NCBI GenBank assembly: GCA_003484685.1
Contig: DNBB01000046.1
Location: 9,020 to 23,061 of the forward strand
DNA from: Candidatus Babelota bacterium
GTDB lineage: Bacteria > Babelota > Babeliae > Babelales > Babelaceae
Reading direction: 5' to 3'
DNA: 14,042 nucleotides
This document shows positions 11,944-14,042 of the stretch, in pieces (position 1 is the first letter of the stretch; each line of letters starts with the position of its first letter). Made by a program: the position numbers and the translations under genes. The notes beneath the pieces are model-generated. The model did no database searches. It saw nothing but the letters and a program-made list of their open reading frames with translations, and was not told where the DNA came from.

Positions 11944-14042
11944 ATGGCATGCACTGTGTATTTAGTTGATGGATCATCGTTTTTGTATCGTGCATATTAT
12001 GCGCTGGGTGGGCTCAGCGCGCCTGATGGGCAGCCAGTGCAAGCGGTCTTTGGTTTTTGTCGCATGACCAAAAAAGTTATTGATCGGTTTGAGCCTGCGT
12101 ATATGGCCGTTGTTTGGGACTCGCCGGGTGCGACTTTTCGTCACGAGCTTTTTGATGGGTACAAAGCAACACGCCAAAAACAGCCTTCTGATATGGCTGA
12201 CCAAAAAGTATTGATTCAATCATTTTTGTCTGATATCGGCATGCCTCAAATAGCCCAAGCAGGACTTGAGGCAGATGACTTGATTGCATCGTATGCACAC
12301 GAGGCAGTTGCGCGGGGTTGCCATGTGGTTATCATCACTTCAGATAAAGATCTTGGTCAATTGGTTAATGAACAGATCAAGATTTTTGATCCCTTTAAAG
12401 ATGTCCTGCTGGATGAAGCAGCGGTTCAAGAACGATATGGCTTTCCCCTCGAGCGTATGGCAATGTATTATGCCCTGGTTGGCGATAGCTCTGATGCTAT
12501 TCCGGGTGTGCGTGGTATTGGCCCCAAAGCAGCTGGTGAGCTGGTGACGCGCTTTGCTTCGCTTGATGGACTGTATGCGTTTTTAGAAGATCCTGTTGCG
12601 GCGCACGATGCGAGCATAAAGTTGCGTGTGCGTACGCTCTTAGTGGCTGGTAAAGATGCCGCCTACTTGAGCCAACAATTATTTACGTTGCATCAGGTGC
12701 CTGTCACGTTGACTGTTCCGACTCAACTTGCATTTTCAGCGCACGATTATCCCAAAGCGCGCTCCTTGTTTGAGCATTTGGGCTTTGTTTCTTTACTAAA
12801 AGGGTTGCCGGTCGACCCAATTATGACGATACCTCAACAGCAAGGGCTCTTTGAAACAGCGCCAGCCATCGCGCCGCGTGAGAGTTTTGCGCGTACCCAT
12901 GGCTTTGAGTTTGAATTAGTCCTGAGTAGAGAGTCGCTGGTGGCAGTATGCAAGAAGATTAGCTCAGCTGGTATCGTTGCGATCGATACCGAAACCGATG
13001 GGTGTGCGGTACGGCATGCGCAGCTTGTTGGTATCTCCTTTTGTACTCAAAAAGGGCGCGCTTATTATCTTCCCGTAGCGCATCAGACCGGGGAGCAGCA
13101 GATTGATCGGATGGTTATTGACCAGTTAGTTGGGCCGATCTTTGCGGATGCAGCGATTAAAAAGATTTTTCACAACGCCAAGTTTGATTTACTCATACTC
13201 GAGAACGCGGGATTTGTTGTTCGAGGACTCTTTTTTGATACCATGATTGCTGCGGGGTTGGTACGCGGTGAGGGGCAAAAGATAGGATTGAAGGCGCTTT
13301 CGCAGGAGTTGCTTGGGCAGCCGATGCATCACTTTGAGGATATGGTTGGTATGCAGGGGTTAACCAGCTTTGCGCAGGTCCCGCTTGCAGCAGCGCTAGA
13401 CTATGCCGCGGCCGATGCACATCAGACATGGTTGTTGTATCAAGCGCTTGAGCCACGCCTTGTGGCAGATAAGGTTGATGCACTCTTCTTTGGGGTTGAG
13501 ATGCCTCTGGTCAAGGTTTTGTGTGCTCTGGAACGTGCCGGTATGCCGCTTGATATGGGCCGGCTTGATGTGGCAGATGTTGTTGCAACGCGTCGGCTTG
13601 CAGAACTTGAGGTAGAGATTGCACTGTTTTCTGGTCGAGAGCCGGGTAGCTTTAATCCTCGTTCGCCACAACAAGTAGCAGATCTTCTCTTTGTGCGTCT
13701 TGGGCTACAACCTTTCAAAAAGACGGGGAAGGCGCGCGCTTACTCAACAGATAATGAGTCGTTGCAAACCCTGGTTGATCAACATCCGGTGGTCGCGCTG
13801 ATTATTCGTCATCGTGAGCTAAGTAAATTAAAAGGGACCTATATTAATGGGTTGCGCGAGGCCTGTGATGCGCATACAGGGCGGGTTTATACCAGTTTTC
13901 GCCAGGCGACAGTTGCAACGGGACGGCTTTCAAGCGCTGATCCAAACCTGCAAAACATCCCTGTGGGTGAAGTTGAGGGGATTAGCGTTCGTTCCTTTTT
14001 TGTCGCGCGTTCTGGATACAGTCTTCTTTCGGCTGATTATTC
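11944..14042 (+). CDS. polA: DNA polymerase I, N-terminal part (runs off window)
   Basis: Repair and Okazaki-fragment polymerase; the first 699 codons are present, roughly 200 short of a full protein. The 5' nuclease domain opens YLVDGSSFLYRAYYAL and has E109-D111-D112 (GLEADDL), D134/D136 (SDKD), G180-D184 (GDSSD) and helix-hairpin IPGVRGIGPKAA. The 3'-5' proofreading domain looks active: D348/E350 (DTETDG), D415 (HNAKFDLL), Y487/D491 (YAAAD), whereas many bacteria have lost it. The polymerase domain shows TGRLSSADPNLQNIP and breaks off in motif A (SADYS). GGGGGA ahead of ATG supports the start. A TAGAAT -10-like hexamer at 11889-11894 lacks a good -35. The gene is divergent from the 84-residue gene. 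Confidence 0.96.
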   Translation, partial: MACTVYLVDGSSFLYRAYYALGGLSAPDGQPVQAVFGFCRMTKKVIDRFEPAYMAVVWDSPGATFRHELFDGYKATRQKQPSDMADQKVLIQSFLSDIGMPQIAQAGLEADDLIASYAHEAVARGCHVVIITSDKDLGQLVNEQIKIFDPFKDVLLDEAAVQERYGFPLERMAMYYALVGDSSDAIPGVRGIGPKAAGELVTRFASLDGLYAFLEDPVAAHDASIKLRVRTLLVAGKDAAYLSQQLFTLHQVPVTLTVPTQLAFSAHDYPKARSLFEHLGFVSLLKGLPVDPIMTIPQQQGLFETAPAIAPRESFARTHGFEFELVLSRESLVAVCKKISSAGIVAIDTETDGCAVRHAQLVGISFCTQKGRAYYLPVAHQTGEQQIDRMVIDQLVGPIFADAAIKKIFHNAKFDLLILENAGFVVRGLFFDTMIAAGLVRGEGQKIGLKALSQELLGQPMHHFEDMVGMQGLTSFAQVPLAAALDYAAADAHQTWLLYQALEPRLVADKVDALFFGVEMPLVKVLCALERAGMPLDMGRLDVADVVATRRLAELEVEIALFSGREPGSFNPRSPQQVADLLFVRLGLQPFKKTGKARAYSTDNESLQTLVDQHPVVALIIRHRELSKLKGTYINGLREACDAHTGRVYTSFRQATVATGRLSSADPNLQNIPVGEVEGISVRSFFVARSGYSLLSADY

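Noticed and set aside
1..14042. CRISPR array, insertion sequence, integrase or attachment sites
   Set aside because: No regularly spaced direct repeats, transposase motifs or paired terminal repeats were seen.

Overview
The window looks like a bacterial chromosome segment that uses the standard genetic code (TGA ends rnhB). Shine-Dalgarno sites are clear and AT-rich spacers separate moderately GC-rich genes. It mixes housekeeping genes with unrecognised proteins that carry signal peptides or membrane anchors. I suspect a small-genome, host-associated lineage of the Candidatus Dependentiae (TM6) type, but this rests on gene style rather than a marker and should be treated as a guess.

Layout: (1) 1-746, minus strand: the start of an unidentified gene that overlaps the 3' end of rnhB (RNase HII). 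(2) 747-1718: a divergent promoter region, then an XRE/LexA-like regulator. The regulator is bracketed by two dyads of the same design, GCTAC-N4-GTAGC, one in front of it and one between it and rpsF. (3) 1719-3078, plus strand: rpsF, rpsR and a small exported protein, closely spaced and probably one operon. rpsF is preceded by a perfect 12-bp hairpin. The ssb and rplI genes that often accompany rpsF and rpsR are absent. (4) 3079-6401, plus strand: a leader with hairpins, then typA (BipA GTPase), truA (tRNA pseudouridine synthase) and a membrane-anchored GNAT acetyltransferase whose start lies inside truA. (5) 6402-11798, almost entirely minus strand: five genes of unknown function. These are a 684-residue membrane-anchored protein, a 94-residue soluble protein, and three proteins with MKR-type signal peptides of 252, 278 and 84 residues. 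The block also holds one plus-strand relic of an AAA/DUF4143-type ATPase. Hairpin terminators and sigma70-like promoters punctuate it. (6) 11944-14042, plus strand: polA (DNA polymerase I), cut off by the window end just after polymerase motif A begins.

The housekeeping genes cover translation (S6, S18, BipA, TruA) and DNA maintenance (RNase HII, Pol I, which could act together in removing RNA from DNA). The regulator resembles LexA/cI repressors but appears to have lost the Ala-Gly cleavage site and the catalytic lysine. It may therefore be a constitutive or ligand-responsive repressor acting on itself and possibly on rpsF-rpsR. The minus-strand block is the accessory part: exported proteins with one additional hydrophobic segment each and no family I can name. 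No tRNA, rRNA, CRISPR array or intact insertion sequence was seen.
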